In this document: piece by piece, positions 33,317 through 42,466 of the stretch
Numbering within the stretch: position 1 is the stretch's first letter
How the letters are laid out: each line of letters starts with the position of its first letter
Source: Aureispira sp964404215
GTDB taxonomy: Bacteria > Bacteroidota > Bacteroidia > Chitinophagales > Saprospiraceae
Direction of reading: 5' to 3'
Assembly: GCA_964404215.1 (NCBI GenBank)
Contig: CAYOJF010000011.1
Location: forward strand, 1 to 64,000
Length of the DNA: 64,000 nt
Translations under genes and position numbers: made by a program
The notes under the pieces: generated by a model
The model's database searches: none
Seen by the model: the letters and a program-made list of their open reading frames with translations, nothing else
What the model was told of the DNA's origin: nothing

Positions 33317-33991
33317 ATGAAACGATTACCCAAAATACTACTTGCTCTTTTCTTTGTTGCTAGTTTTGGTTTATTACAATCCTGTCAACAAGAATGTAAC
33401 TGTGATACAAAAGAGATTACTGATAGTCCTAACCGTGCGGGCGGGGCAGTAGAGTCTTCTGCTGTAGGAGGAGTAGCAGTAGCATCATTTAAGAGTAGCT
33501 TAGCTTCTAGTGTTCAAGCAGAAGTGAGTAGTATTAAAAATGTCCCAACGTTTAAATATGATCCTAAGATATTAGGAAGTTTGACCCCAGAAGAGCTGGA
33601 GATGTTGCGTGCAGATAGCAAAAAACCGCTCTTGAGCGAAAAAGCAGCTAATGCAGAAGCAGCAGAGCTTGTAGCAGGAATTTTTAACTCGTTGATGGGA
33701 GCAGAAAACACAAAAGCTCAACTAGATGTGCAGTTATTGATGTCCGAAGAAACAGTAAAAGATGGAATGTTCTTATTTTCTATTCGTTCAGAAGAAGCAC
33801 AGGATCTAGTTTTTACGATGTATGATGAAGAAGGATTCCAGACAGTAGCGAACAATACGTTTAATATCAATGAAGGAGAGAACTACAAGGCACTCAATGT
33901 TGAGTCGCTCGAAAATGGAAATTATCTTTTCAAGATTAGAAACGATGAAACACAGAAAGAATTGATTCGTCGATTGAGTATAGATAAATAA
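33317..33991 (+). CDS. Lipoprotein with CTD-like C-terminal domain (paralogue 2)
   Basis: A 224-residue lipoprotein with lipobox 'LLQSC' and two further Cys just after ('QQECNCD'). A helical, Ser/Ala/Glu-rich middle (about residues 45-125) differs from paralogue 1. The C-terminal ~95 residues align with it closely: 'FTMYDEEGFQTVANNTF', 'GENYKALNVESLENGNYLF', 'DETQKELIRRLSI'. The pair looks like a tandem duplication in which only the terminal domain stayed conserved. Location (inner face of the outer membrane or surface) cannot be told from sequence. A shared palindromic terminator separates it from convergent secA. Confidence 0.83.
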   Translation: MKRLPKILLALFFVASFGLLQSCQQECNCDTKEITDSPNRAGGAVESSAVGGVAVASFKSSLASSVQAEVSSIKNVPTFKYDPKILGSLTPEELEMLRADSKKPLLSEKAANAEAAELVAGIFNSLMGAENTKAQLDVQLLMSEETVKDGMFLFSIRSEEAQDLVFTMYDEEGFQTVANNTFNINEGENYKALNVESLENGNYLFKIRNDETQKELIRRLSIDK

Positions 33992-34014
33992 TCTTAGACA
34001 TATCCCCAATTAAA

Positions 34015-34054
34015 AAAAGGTACTAAAGAAATTTAAATTTCTTTAGTACCTTTT
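34015..34054. terminator. Bidirectional terminator between the lipoprotein gene and secA
   Basis: A perfect 20+20-nt palindrome with no spacer (34015-34034 with 34035-34054), A-rich on one side and T-rich on the other, so it works for both convergent transcripts. Confidence 0.9.
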
Positions 34055-34080
34055 ACTTTATAAAGTAGCTTTGATAAAAC

Positions 34081-37000
34081 CTATTTAGGTTTACCGTGAC
34101 ATTGTTTATATTTTTTGCCACTACCACAAGGACAAGCTTCGTTACGACCGACTTTAGGTAGCTCTCTTTTGAAAGGCTTCGGTTTTTCTACGACTTGTTG
34201 TTGTGCATTGGCACTTCCACGACCTGCATTTTCAGCAGCACGTCGTTGAGCTTCTTCTGCTTCTCTTTGTTGTTCAATATTTGTTTTCAACTCTTCTTCA
34301 TCGTACTCAATTTCTTGAGCTTCCTGAACCTCCTCTGGAGCCTGTACAGGGATAGTACCTCTAAATAGGAAAGAGACAACCTCTTTGTTGACTTTGTCCA
34401 CAAACTTGAAGTACAATTCACGAGATTGAATCTTATAGATTACCAAGGGATCTTTTTGTTCAAAAGAAGCCGCTTGAGTTTGATCTTTTAGCTCATCCAT
34501 ATCACGCAAGTGCTCTTTCCAAAGGTTGTCAATAAGTGCTAACGTGACTGTTTTTTCAATCTCTTTCTTGAGTGACATGCCATTGGTCTTAACGGCTTCA
34601 TCCAAATCTGCCCCTATTTCCATTCCTTTTTGTCCATCTGTAAACGGAATAGCGATTTTGATGAAGTTAGCATTAGGATCACTGTGGACTCTATTGATAA
34701 CAGGCATAATCATCTGAGCCAGAATCTCAAATTTATTCTGATAGACTTTACTAGCTTGATCGTATAGTTTGTCTGCTGCTGTATTGAAATCCGTTCCTAA
34801 AAACTCATTTTCAGTAATATCTGGTTCGAAACCATAATAACGTACCACATCTTGTACAAAACCATCATAATTGTTGTTGGCCTTATGTTCTTTGATTAGA
34901 GAGACGGCTAGTTCGTCAAACATATTGTCCAAGTCAATAGATAGTCGATCTCCTCTAAGGGCATTATTACGCTTTTTGTAAATATTTTCTCTTTGATTGT
35001 TCATGACATCATCATATTCCAATAGACGCTTACGAACTCCAAAGTTATTTTCTTCTACTCGTTTTTGAGCTTTCTCAATTGACTTGGTAATCATACTGTG
35101 CTGAAGTGCTTCACCTTCTGTATGTCCCATGGTATCCATTACTTTCGCAATACGTTCTGATCCGAATATACGCATCAGTTTATCTTCAAGCGATACATAG
35201 AATTGAGAACCACCAACATCTCCTTGACGCCCTGCACGACCACGCAACTGACGGTCTACTCGTCTAGAATCATGACGCTCGGTACCAATAATAACTAAAC
35301 CACCAGCAGCTTTGACTTCGTCCGAAATTTTAATATCGGTACCACGACCAGCCATATTGGTTGCAATCGTTACTTGACCTTTTTGACCTGCTTGAGCAAC
35401 AATTTCTGCTTCACTTGCGTGTTGTTTAGCATTCAGTACGTTATGCTCTATTTTACGTAGTTTGAGCAATCTACTCAAGACTTCAGACTGTTGAACGGAT
35501 ACAGTACCAACTAGTACAGGTTGTCCACTTTCTCTAAATTTAATAACATCGTCTATGATGGCATTGAATTTTTCTCGTTCTGTTTTGTAGATCAAGTCAT
35601 CCTTGTCATCTCTGGCAATTGGTTTATTAGTTGGTATAACAACCACATCTAGTTTGTAGATGTCCCAGAATTCACCTGCTTCAGTTTCTGCTGTACCTGT
35701 CATTCCTGACAGTTTATGATACATACGGAAGAAATTCTGTAAGGTAATAGTAGCGTAAGTTTGTGTCGTTTTTTGAATATCTACACTTTCTTTTGCTTCT
35801 AATGCCTGGTGTAGTCCATCTGAATAACGGCGTCCATCCATGATACGTCCTGTTTGCTCATCAACAATCATCACTTCATTGTTGAGTACTACATATTCGT
35901 CTTCTTTCTGGAATAATGTATAAGCCTTAATCAATTGGCGTAGAGAGTGAAGTCGTTCTGTCTTCGCAGAAAATTTAGCTAAAATACTGTCTTTCTCTTG
36001 TACAATTTCTTCTGGGGTTAACCCTTCTTTTTTATCAACAGCACTTAATTTGCTCCCAACATCTTCTAATAAGAATAGTTTGTTATCTCCAGACAATTCA
36101 CCTAGATAAGCACGACCTTTATCGGTTAATTCAACACTACGGTTTTTTTCCTGTATGACGAAAAACAAAGGAGCATCTGCTTTAGGCATATGCTTAGATT
36201 GTTCTTGCATGTAGAATTTTTCCGTTTTTTGCATGACCATCATCATCCCTGGTTCACTCAAGAACTTTCTCAGTGCTCTGTGTTTGGGCAAACCTCTATA
36301 AGCACGGAAAAGAGCGAGTCCTCCACCACCTTCTTCGGCACTAGAGTTGCCAGATGCGATGAGTTTTTTAGCTTCTCGTAGGTATTCCCCTACTAGTTGT
36401 CTTTGAGCTGCTTCTAATCGTTGTACAAACGGTTTTAGATTAGTGAATAGTTCGGCACGATTGTCTTCTGATGTTGGGCCTGATATAATCAAAGGAGTAC
36501 GAGCATCGTCAATCAATACAGAATCTACCTCATCAATCATGGCATAGTGAAACTTACGCTGAACCAATTGATCGGGTTTGTGAGCCATATTATCACGGAG
36601 GTAATCAAATCCAAATTCATTATTGGTACCATAAGTAATATCAGCTCCATAGGCAGCAATACGCTCAGCAGAGTGAGGCTGGTATTTGTCAATACAGTCT
36701 ACTGATAAGAATAAGAAATTATGTAATGGAGCCATCCATTCAGCATCCCGTTTAGCCAAATAATCATTGACCGTAACGATATGAACACCTTGTCCAGATA
36801 GACCATTGAGATAAGCAGGAAGGGTAGAAACTAGCGTTTTACCTTCACCTGTTGCCATCTCGGCAATTTTTCCTTCATGCAATACGACTCCACCAATCAA
36901 CTGTACATCATAGTGAACCATATTCCAAGTAATAGGAGCGTCGGCAGCCATCCAAGTATTTTTCCAGATAGCTTTGTCTCCTTCTATGCGGATATGGCTG

Positions 37001-37434
37001 TGTTCTCCCATGTGTTTGGCAGCTAGTTCCATATCAAAATCAGTAGCAGTGACTTCTAGTGTTTCATTTTCGGCAAAACGACGAGAGGTTTCTTTCACAA
37101 CAGCAAATGCTTCAGGCAAAATCTCTGCTAGAATTTCTTCTAGTGATTCATCCCTTTCTTTGCGTAGTTGATCAATTTCTCCAAATAGTTTTTCTTTCTT
37201 ATTGATAGAAGTAGTGTCTTCTACTTGTTTTTGAATCGTTTCGATTTCACCATCAATCTCTTGGAGATATTCTGCGATACGAGCTCTAAATTCATGGGTT
37301 TTGTTACGAAGTTCATCGTGAGACAAAACCTGTAACTGAGCATATTCTTCCTTGATACGCTCTATTTTTGGCATAATTACTTTAACATCTCTGTCAAACT
37401 TACTACCAAACATTTTTTTGAGAAAACCGAACAT
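34081..37434 (-). CDS. secA: SecA preprotein translocase ATPase
   Basis: A 1117-residue SecA, the ATPase that pushes precursors through SecYEG. It shows Walker A 'MATGEGKTLV', 'AYLNGLSGQGVHIVTVNDYL', Walker B 'MIDEVDSVLIDDARTPLIISG' (split here as the family's DEVD block), 'GMTGTAETE', 'ATNMAGRGTDI' and the arginine finger 'RQLRGRAGRQGD'. The C-terminus is a SEC-C zinc motif 'CPCGSGKKYKQCHG' after a charged linker. The length is typical for Bacteroidota, which carry an insertion in the first nucleotide-binding region. It is a single gene, convergent with the lipoprotein pair. It serves all Sec-dependent proteins here, including T9SS cargo. Confidence 0.98.
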   Translation of the reverse strand: MFGFLKKMFGSKFDRDVKVIMPKIERIKEEYAQLQVLSHDELRNKTHEFRARIAEYLQEIDGEIETIQKQVEDTTSINKKEKLFGEIDQLRKERDESLEEILAEILPEAFAVVKETSRRFAENETLEVTATDFDMELAAKHMGEHSHIRIEGDKAIWKNTWMAADAPITWNMVHYDVQLIGGVVLHEGKIAEMATGEGKTLVSTLPAYLNGLSGQGVHIVTVNDYLAKRDAEWMAPLHNFLFLSVDCIDKYQPHSAERIAAYGADITYGTNNEFGFDYLRDNMAHKPDQLVQRKFHYAMIDEVDSVLIDDARTPLIISGPTSEDNRAELFTNLKPFVQRLEAAQRQLVGEYLREAKKLIASGNSSAEEGGGGLALFRAYRGLPKHRALRKFLSEPGMMMVMQKTEKFYMQEQSKHMPKADAPLFFVIQEKNRSVELTDKGRAYLGELSGDNKLFLLEDVGSKLSAVDKKEGLTPEEIVQEKDSILAKFSAKTERLHSLRQLIKAYTLFQKEDEYVVLNNEVMIVDEQTGRIMDGRRYSDGLHQALEAKESVDIQKTTQTYATITLQNFFRMYHKLSGMTGTAETEAGEFWDIYKLDVVVIPTNKPIARDDKDDLIYKTEREKFNAIIDDVIKFRESGQPVLVGTVSVQQSEVLSRLLKLRKIEHNVLNAKQHASEAEIVAQAGQKGQVTIATNMAGRGTDIKISDEVKAAGGLVIIGTERHDSRRVDRQLRGRAGRQGDVGGSQFYVSLEDKLMRIFGSERIAKVMDTMGHTEGEALQHSMITKSIEKAQKRVEENNFGVRKRLLEYDDVMNNQRENIYKKRNNALRGDRLSIDLDNMFDELAVSLIKEHKANNNYDGFVQDVVRYYGFEPDITENEFLGTDFNTAADKLYDQASKVYQNKFEILAQMIMPVINRVHSDPNANFIKIAIPFTDGQKGMEIGADLDEAVKTNGMSLKKEIEKTVTLALIDNLWKEHLRDMDELKDQTQAASFEQKDPLVIYKIQSRELYFKFVDKVNKEVVSFLFRGTIPVQAPEEVQEAQEIEYDEEELKTNIEQQREAEEAQRRAAENAGRGSANAQQQVVEKPKPFKRELPKVGRNEACPCGSGKKYKQCHGKPK

Positions 37435-37728
37435 TTTAGGTTGTTATTTTAGATTTGAAAGGATTGTAATTCCTTTGTTGAAAATTTCTGTAAGATGGTA
37501 TTACCAATAGCATTCCACAGAAAGTAATAGTTGTATAAAAGAGATCTAATACTTTGGATTGTAAATAGTAGGTCTAAATTATCGTTTAGTAAAACTTTTA
37601 CTCCAACAAATATACTACATAATTTAGCTATCACATTTTATTCCAAGGCTAATATGTATGTCATTATGACAAAAAATGTGTTTTTTTATGTCAAAATTTG
37701 TTTTTTAATCCCAAAACACTAGACAAAA

Positions 37729-38508
37729 ATGCGAAATAGCCTAGCCATAATGTTAGTCGTCATTCTTATAGGAGGTGGTATAGTTGGTTGTCAACCCAAA
37801 GAGACTCCTGTCGAATTGCCTGTAGAACAGACTGTCGATACCAAATCTTATTATTATCCAGTAGAAGAACTAGCGACGCCTCAAATATACGAGTATAGTG
37901 CTGTTGTTAGCGAAACCGAAGCATATATTTCCCATTATTGGAAAATACAGAAAGAGGTAGATGAAGAAGGAAAAGTCTATTTAGTTTGGGAACGATATAA
38001 TACGGCCTTTCAGAAAGATATGTATACCAAAGAATGGATTGTAGCAGATGGTGTCGTTAGTCAAGTGTATGATTTTTATACCTTTGATAGTACGAATCAA
38101 ACTTTTGAGCGACATCCTAATAAAATTAAACAAAGTATCGTTTATCCTTTTAAACCCTCGACGGATTCGGTTATGGCCTATCGTTATGAATGTGAAATGA
38201 AATTACCCCCAGATTTCACGACCGTAAAACTAATTAGAGATAGACAGTTTGATGAATTTGTTACGGTGGATTACAAAGGAGAAGAACTACAAGCGGCAGT
38301 ATTCATCAGTAAAGATTTTTATGATATAGAAGACAAAGAAAAGGGAGGTTTTTGGAATCAAGAAAAAAATAAAACTGAGGTATATGCAGAGGGTATTGGG
38401 TTGATTTATGAGGATGAACAAATAAAGGGAGAGGAAGGTATTGCTGTGACACAACTTACTAATATTTATACAGTAGAAGAATTTGAAAAATTGAAAACGG
38501 GATTATAG
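37729..38508 (+). CDS. Hypothetical lipoprotein, 259 aa
   Basis: A lipoprotein with lipobox 'GGIVGC' and an acidic/Pro-rich linker ('QPKETPVELPVEQ'). The mature part is beta-rich and acidic, with many Tyr and Glu residues, and has no motif that I recognise. Phrases such as 'EWIVADGVVSQVYDFYTFD' and 'AEGIGLIYEDEQ' suggest an outer-membrane-linked beta fold like that of lipoproteins with repeated strand-turn units. The glycosyltransferase gene starts about 100 bp later on the same strand, so co-transcription is possible. Confidence 0.8.
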   Translation: MRNSLAIMLVVILIGGGIVGCQPKETPVELPVEQTVDTKSYYYPVEELATPQIYEYSAVVSETEAYISHYWKIQKEVDEEGKVYLVWERYNTAFQKDMYTKEWIVADGVVSQVYDFYTFDSTNQTFERHPNKIKQSIVYPFKPSTDSVMAYRYECEMKLPPDFTTVKLIRDRQFDEFVTVDYKGEELQAAVFISKDFYDIEDKEKGGFWNQEKNKTEVYAEGIGLIYEDEQIKGEEGIAVTQLTNIYTVEEFEKLKTGL

Positions 38509-38611
38509 ATAACTGGACCTCTTGCAGAGTTATGAAACAAAAGAGAGGCAAACTTCTACAGATGCTCTAACTTCCTAAAAGATACCTGATGAAAGAAAAT
38601 GAACAAAAGAT

Positions 38612-39586
38612 ATGAATCAACAATCAGAAATAAAAGAAGATTTGCCAGAGGTTAATCTATTGATACCGCTCTATAATGAAGAGGATGTATTTGATGAGTT
38701 GATGCGACGATTAACTGCCGTAATGGATAACTCTGCTTTGCGGTTGTCTGTGATTATGGTGGATGATGGCAGTCGAGATAACACTTCGGTTTTGATGAAA
38801 AGGAAAGCACTAGCCGACAGTCGATTTACAGCAGTATTTTTATCACGTAACTTTGGGCATCAACTAGCCTTGACAGCTGGGTTGACTTATGTGAATGCAA
38901 CAGAGGCGGTATTGATATTGGATGGAGATTTGCAGGATCCTCCAGAACTGGTGGAGACATTTTATGAGCAATATCAGCAAGGGTACGATGTGGTGTATGC
39001 GGTTCGAAAAACAAGGAAAGAGAACGGGATTAAAAAATTGGCCTATAAATCATTCTACTGGATGTTGAAAAAAATATCTTATTTAGATATTCCATTAGAT
39101 TCGGGCGATTTTTCGTTGGTGAGTAGGCGAGTAGTAGACGAAATGAACGAAATGGGGGAACAGAGCCGATTTTTGAGAGGGATGCGGAGTTGGATCGGTT
39201 ATCAGCAAATTGGGGTGCCCTATGATAGAGATGAAAGGCAAGCCGGAGCACCTAAATATACTATTGGTAAATTAATAGAATTGGCGTTTAATGGAATTTT
39301 CAATTTTAGTTTTTTTCCTGTTAAGCTGATTACTAATGTAGGATTAGTGACTATTATTGGAAGTTTGATATATCTGGGGATTACTTTAGTGAAAAAATAT
39401 GCTTTTGGAGAAGTACCAGAAGGATTTACAGCTATCATCACAGTTATTATTCTTTTTGGAGGAGTACAGTTAGTATCTATAGGGATACTGGGCGAATATA
39501 TTATCCGTATTTTCTTTCAGGTCAAAAACCGCCCCCTATTTATTGTTAAAAATATCATTGCGAATAAAGAACAACAAGATGGATAA
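38612..39586 (+). CDS. Family 2 glycosyltransferase (undecaprenyl-phosphate sugar transferase type)
   Basis: A 324-residue GT-A glycosyltransferase of the GtrB/DPM1 kind, which moves a sugar from a nucleotide donor to a polyprenyl phosphate at the inner membrane. Visible motifs are 'LLIPLYNEEDVFDEL', 'MVDDGSRDNT', 'FLSRNFGHQLALTAGL', the DxD-type 'LDGDLQDPPEL' and 'SGDFSLVSRRVV'. Two C-terminal membrane helices lie at about residues 230-255 and 265-290. The 3' end overlaps the methyltransferase gene by 8 bp, so both probably work on the same glycolipid or surface polymer. Confidence 0.9.
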   Translation: MNQQSEIKEDLPEVNLLIPLYNEEDVFDELMRRLTAVMDNSALRLSVIMVDDGSRDNTSVLMKRKALADSRFTAVFLSRNFGHQLALTAGLTYVNATEAVLILDGDLQDPPELVETFYEQYQQGYDVVYAVRKTRKENGIKKLAYKSFYWMLKKISYLDIPLDSGDFSLVSRRVVDEMNEMGEQSRFLRGMRSWIGYQQIGVPYDRDERQAGAPKYTIGKLIELAFNGIFNFSFFPVKLITNVGLVTIIGSLIYLGITLVKKYAFGEVPEGFTAIITVIILFGGVQLVSIGILGEYIIRIFFQVKNRPLFIVKNIIANKEQQDG

Positions 39587-40340
39587 GGCTTATTATAAAC
39601 AGTATTATTATTTAGAACGCGAACATTGGTGGTTTAGAGCTAGATTAGAAATTTTAGAGAACTTATTTAAAAAAGATATTTTACCTAAGGCAACTTCTAG
39701 CAGCAAAATGGCAATTCTCAATGCGGGGGTAGCTACAGGGGCAACTACAACGATGTTGGAACAATATGGTGAGGTGACTTCTCTGGAATATGATGAAGAC
39801 TGTTGTCAGTTTCTGGAGGAACACTTGAATATGAAAGTGACCAATGCTTCTCTAACAGCATTACCATTTGCCGATAATTCTTTTGATGCCGTTTGTGCTT
39901 TTGATGTAATCGAACATATCAAAGAGCATGATTTGGCCGTCCAAGAAATCAAGCGAGTGTTGCGCCCAAATGGGCGGCTATTCTTGACAGTGCCTGCGTT
40001 CAATTTCTTGTGGGGAGAGCATGATGAAATCAATCATCACGAAAGGCGTTATACTCGAAAAATGTTAGTAGATGTTGTCGCAGATACTGGTATTAAGATC
40101 GAGCGTAGAAGCTATTTCAATTTCTTTCTATTTTTTCCTATTTTCTTCGTTAGGATGCTCTTGAAATTACGCCCCAAAAAAGCAGCAGGAGAACACAAGT
40201 CGGATTTTGAAACTTTCAAAGCAGAAGGGATTATTAATAAAATCCTATATCGTTTATTTAAACTAGAAGATGGGATACTCAATATGAAATGGAACTTCCC
40301 TGTTGGGGTGTCGGTATTTGTGATTGGGGTTAAGGAATAG
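39579..40340 (+). CDS. Class I SAM-dependent methyltransferase
   Basis: A 253-residue Rossmann-fold methyltransferase. Motif I reads 'ILNAGVATGATT', with Asn in place of the usual Asp/Glu. 'VTSLEYDEDC' (acidic residue for the SAM ribose), 'LPFADNSFDAVCAFDVIEHI' and 'LRPNGRLFLTVPAF' follow. A hydrophobic stretch near residue 185 ('FFLFFPIFFVRML') suggests membrane contact. ATG 39579 was chosen over TTG 39543, as the latter would place 12 residues inside the upstream gene. The 8-bp overlap with the glycosyltransferase indicates a shared pathway; the substrate is unknown. Confidence 0.87.
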   Translation: MDKAYYKQYYYLEREHWWFRARLEILENLFKKDILPKATSSSKMAILNAGVATGATTTMLEQYGEVTSLEYDEDCCQFLEEHLNMKVTNASLTALPFADNSFDAVCAFDVIEHIKEHDLAVQEIKRVLRPNGRLFLTVPAFNFLWGEHDEINHHERRYTRKMLVDVVADTGIKIERRSYFNFFLFFPIFFVRMLLKLRPKKAAGEHKSDFETFKAEGIINKILYRLFKLEDGILNMKWNFPVGVSVFVIGVKE

Positions 40341-40351
40341 CGTTTATTTGC

Positions 40352-40366
40352 TAATAACGTCTAATA
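40352..40366. repeat. Short repeat TAATAACGTCTAATA (copy 1)
   Basis: A 15-bp sequence identical to 41515-41529 and sharing ACGTCTAATA with 44681-44690. All three lie within about 30 bp of a gene's stop codon. It is one base different from the inner end of element A's terminal repeat (TAATAATGTCTA). Confidence 0.5.
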
Positions 40367-40377
40367 CCTAGGAATCA

Positions 40378-40406
40378 AAAAGCCATCTAGAATATTCTAG
40401 ATGGCT
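40378..40406 (-). terminator. Palindromic terminator after the dockerin-type lipoprotein gene
   Basis: AGCCATCTAGAAT and ATTCTAGATGGCT form a perfect 13-bp palindrome (40381-40406), followed on the minus strand by a run of T. It also lies 40 bp after the plus-strand methyltransferase gene. Confidence 0.78.
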
Positions 40407-40447
40407 AATAATTGGATTGGACAATATTCAATTCTTGCTAGTTTATA

Positions 40448-41281
40448 TTACAATACGTTATCACCTGTGACATCACCCATTTTGATAGCTCTGATGTCAA
40501 AATCAGGCCATGTAGTACAGTTTCCTTTGATGCCACCTCCTAACTGTGCAGGATTGGTAACGGTAGCAAGGTCTAGTTTGTTCAAAGGTACATAAGCAAT
40601 ATCAATGACAGGATTAGTATTAGTCCCCAAAATAAGACCAACCATAGTCGTAATATCAATTACATCAATATAGCCATCATCATTTAGATCGGCTGCTACA
40701 TAACGTCTAGGGGCTTGGTCTATATCTAGTTGCTCAAATGTCTGAACACCTAATATATGACGTTGTGTCATTACGATATCAAATACATTGACACTACCAC
40801 CACCAGCAACACCAGAACTGTTGGGATAGCTCATACATACAGGTGACTGTGTAATGTCATCAAAAGTATAACGCCCAAATTCATTGGTATAAGTTGTTAA
40901 CCCTAAATAATCTACTTGGACATCACTTAGTCCTGTCCAGGCAGTTCCATTCCAACTTCTGACATCGGCATGAATACAAAGTGCTTTGCCACCTTTACCA
41001 CCAGGGGCTATTCCACCTACACCAGTTGGAAGACCAGCAGGAGAGAGCGTTTTCTGTATGGTATGATCAGCTTTGTCTACAGCAGTAGCCATAATAGTAG
41101 TTGGCTGCTGTTTAGCTTTGAGCTGTTGTAGCAATTCATTAGGTGCATCTACAAACTGTTCCCAGTTATCCATATTTATCTCACTAGGATAGGTTTTGAT
41201 GGGAGCGTCTTTAGTACAAGAAATGGCTAGTAATGTAGCAGCGGCAATAGCCGTAGTCGTTTTTAAAAAGTGAATAGACAT
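40448..41281 (-). CDS. Lipoprotein with dockerin-like calcium-binding repeats
   Basis: A 277-residue lipoprotein (lipobox 'LLAISC', then 'TKD'). The middle has a small carboxypeptidase-regulatory-like motif ('TYTNEFGRYTFDDI'). It is followed by a two-part dockerin-like unit: 'VNVFDIVMTQRHILG' and 'ADLNDDGYIDVIDITTMVGLILG', with Asp/Asn at calcium-loop positions (about residues 160-220). The chain ends 'IRAIKMGDVTGDNVL', a tail that I associate with Saprospiraceae surface proteins. The N-terminal 100 residues are unknown. A cohesin-type partner is not visible, so cellulosome-like assembly is not implied. Confidence 0.8.
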   Translation of the reverse strand: MSIHFLKTTTAIAAATLLAISCTKDAPIKTYPSEINMDNWEQFVDAPNELLQQLKAKQQPTTIMATAVDKADHTIQKTLSPAGLPTGVGGIAPGGKGGKALCIHADVRSWNGTAWTGLSDVQVDYLGLTTYTNEFGRYTFDDITQSPVCMSYPNSSGVAGGGSVNVFDIVMTQRHILGVQTFEQLDIDQAPRRYVAADLNDDGYIDVIDITTMVGLILGTNTNPVIDIAYVPLNKLDLATVTNPAQLGGGIKGNCTTWPDFDIRAIKMGDVTGDNVL

Positions 41282-41461
41282 GTTGATTATAGTTGTATCG
41301 TGAATAATTATTTTGATAACACAATATTAGCTCAATCAAACTCTATGAGGAAATACATTTTTTAACTAAAATCATATATTTAAATAATTATTTCTTTTTA
41401 TTTAAATATTTTTAATTTTGATTATTAGTTTATTATTGTTTTTTTGAAGTGTGCCAAAAAT

Positions 41462-41500
41462 AAAAAAGTCAATAACCTAATAAAGATTATTGACTTTTTT
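41462..41500 (-). terminator. Terminator after the bcp-thioesterase pair
   Basis: AAAAAAGTCAATAA (41462-41475) pairs perfectly with 41487-41500 around an 11-nt loop, and is T-rich on the minus strand. Confidence 0.85.
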
Positions 41501-41514
41501 ATTTTAATAAATTG

Positions 41515-41529
41515 TAATAACGTCTAATA
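41515..41529. repeat. Short repeat TAATAACGTCTAATA (copy 2)
   Basis: Identical to 40352-40366. It lies 12 bp beyond the stop of the thioesterase gene. Confidence 0.5.
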
Positions 41530-41540
41530 TAGATCTGGTT

Positions 41541-41972
41541 TTAGATCACTCGCATAAAATTACTAGTGCCCTGAGCAATTAGTTTACCTGATTCATTTTG
41601 GAGTATACAGGTGACATTAGCTGTTTTTCGCCCAATTCGGACTACTCGAGGAATAGCCGTGATGGTTTGCCCTGCTTGTGCGGCACTCAAAAAATCAATG
41701 TTCATAGTCATAGAGACATAAGCAGCATCTTCTGCACTTTTTAGAAATATTTGGAAACCAAGAATTTCATCAACAATAGCTGCTACGGCTCCTCCATGTA
41801 TGTTACCCATAGGATTGAGCATTTCTTCTCTCACGGTGAACTCCATTTCTAGATCTCCTTCGTCAGAGACTTTTGTTACTTTTCCGTTGAGCCAACTACC
41901 AAAACCTGCAATACGTCCACTGACATGTTGTCCAATACTATTTTGAAGTTGTTCGATATATTTTGTTTTCAT
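41541..41972 (-). CDS. PaaI-type hotdog thioesterase
   Basis: A 143-residue hotdog-fold protein with the PaaI/YdiI signature 'NPMGNIHGGAVAAIVDEILG' (Gly-Gly after His, Asp/Glu on the long helix). 'VSMTMNIDFLSAA' and 'NVTCILQNESGKLIAQGTSNF' follow. Such proteins hydrolyse acyl-CoA thioesters in the cytoplasm; the acyl group is unknown. Its start overlaps the bcp stop by one base, so the two are co-translated. A terminator follows. Confidence 0.9.
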   Translation of the reverse strand: MKTKYIEQLQNSIGQHVSGRIAGFGSWLNGKVTKVSDEGDLEMEFTVREEMLNPMGNIHGGAVAAIVDEILGFQIFLKSAEDAAYVSMTMNIDFLSAAQAGQTITAIPRVVRIGRKTANVTCILQNESGKLIAQGTSNFMRVI

Positions 41973-42466
41973 TATGCTAACTCATTTAGTGTTTTGCCTA
42001 GTTTTTCTAGTGCAGTTTTGATTTGAGTTGTATGGGCATCATTTTTAGGACGTTTGAATACTTTAGTAATGGTTCCTTCTTCATCAATGACGAAAGTAGT
42101 ACGCAATACACCCATTTTTATATTGCCATACATGTTCTTTTCCCCCCAAGTCCCATAGGCTTCCATGATAGTTTTGTCGGTATCTGCCAATAGAGGAAAA
42201 GGTAGATCATATTTAGCAATGAATTTTTGGTGAGAAGCTTCGCTATCAGGACTTACTCCAATTACTGCATAGTTTTGATCAAGCCAATATTGATAATTAT
42301 CTCTGAGATTGCAAGCCTCTTTGGTACAGCCAGGAGTATTATCTTTGGGGTAGAAATAAAGAATGAGGTTTTTTCCCTTGAAATCAGCTAATTTGACCAA
42401 ATTACCATCTTGATCTTTCCCTTCAAATGCGGGGGCTTTATCGCCTTCTTTTAATGTGACAGCCAT
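41972..42466 (-). CDS. bcp: Thiol peroxidase Bcp/PrxQ
   Basis: A 164-residue peroxiredoxin of the Bcp/PrxQ class, which reduces peroxides with thioredoxin as electron donor. The active site 'PKDNTPGCTKEACNLRD' has the peroxidatic Cys 47 and a second Cys 52, the spacing of atypical 2-Cys PrxQ enzymes. 'NLILYFYP', 'LLADTDKTIMEAYG' and 'RTTFVIDEEG' are also conserved. It is a cytoplasmic protein, and the first gene of a two-gene unit with the thioesterase. With Dps, OxyR and the ankyrin protein it forms part of the oxidative-stress set in this window. Confidence 0.95.
   Translation of the reverse strand: MAVTLKEGDKAPAFEGKDQDGNLVKLADFKGKNLILYFYPKDNTPGCTKEACNLRDNYQYWLDQNYAVIGVSPDSEASHQKFIAKYDLPFPLLADTDKTIMEAYGTWGEKNMYGNIKMGVLRTTFVIDEEGTITKVFKRPKNDAHTTQIKTALEKLGKTLNELA

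Noticed and set aside
37607..37614. TATATTTG (minus strand) as the secA promoter
   Set aside because: The -7 box fits, but no TTTG lies 19-21 bp upstream; support is too weak for a feature.
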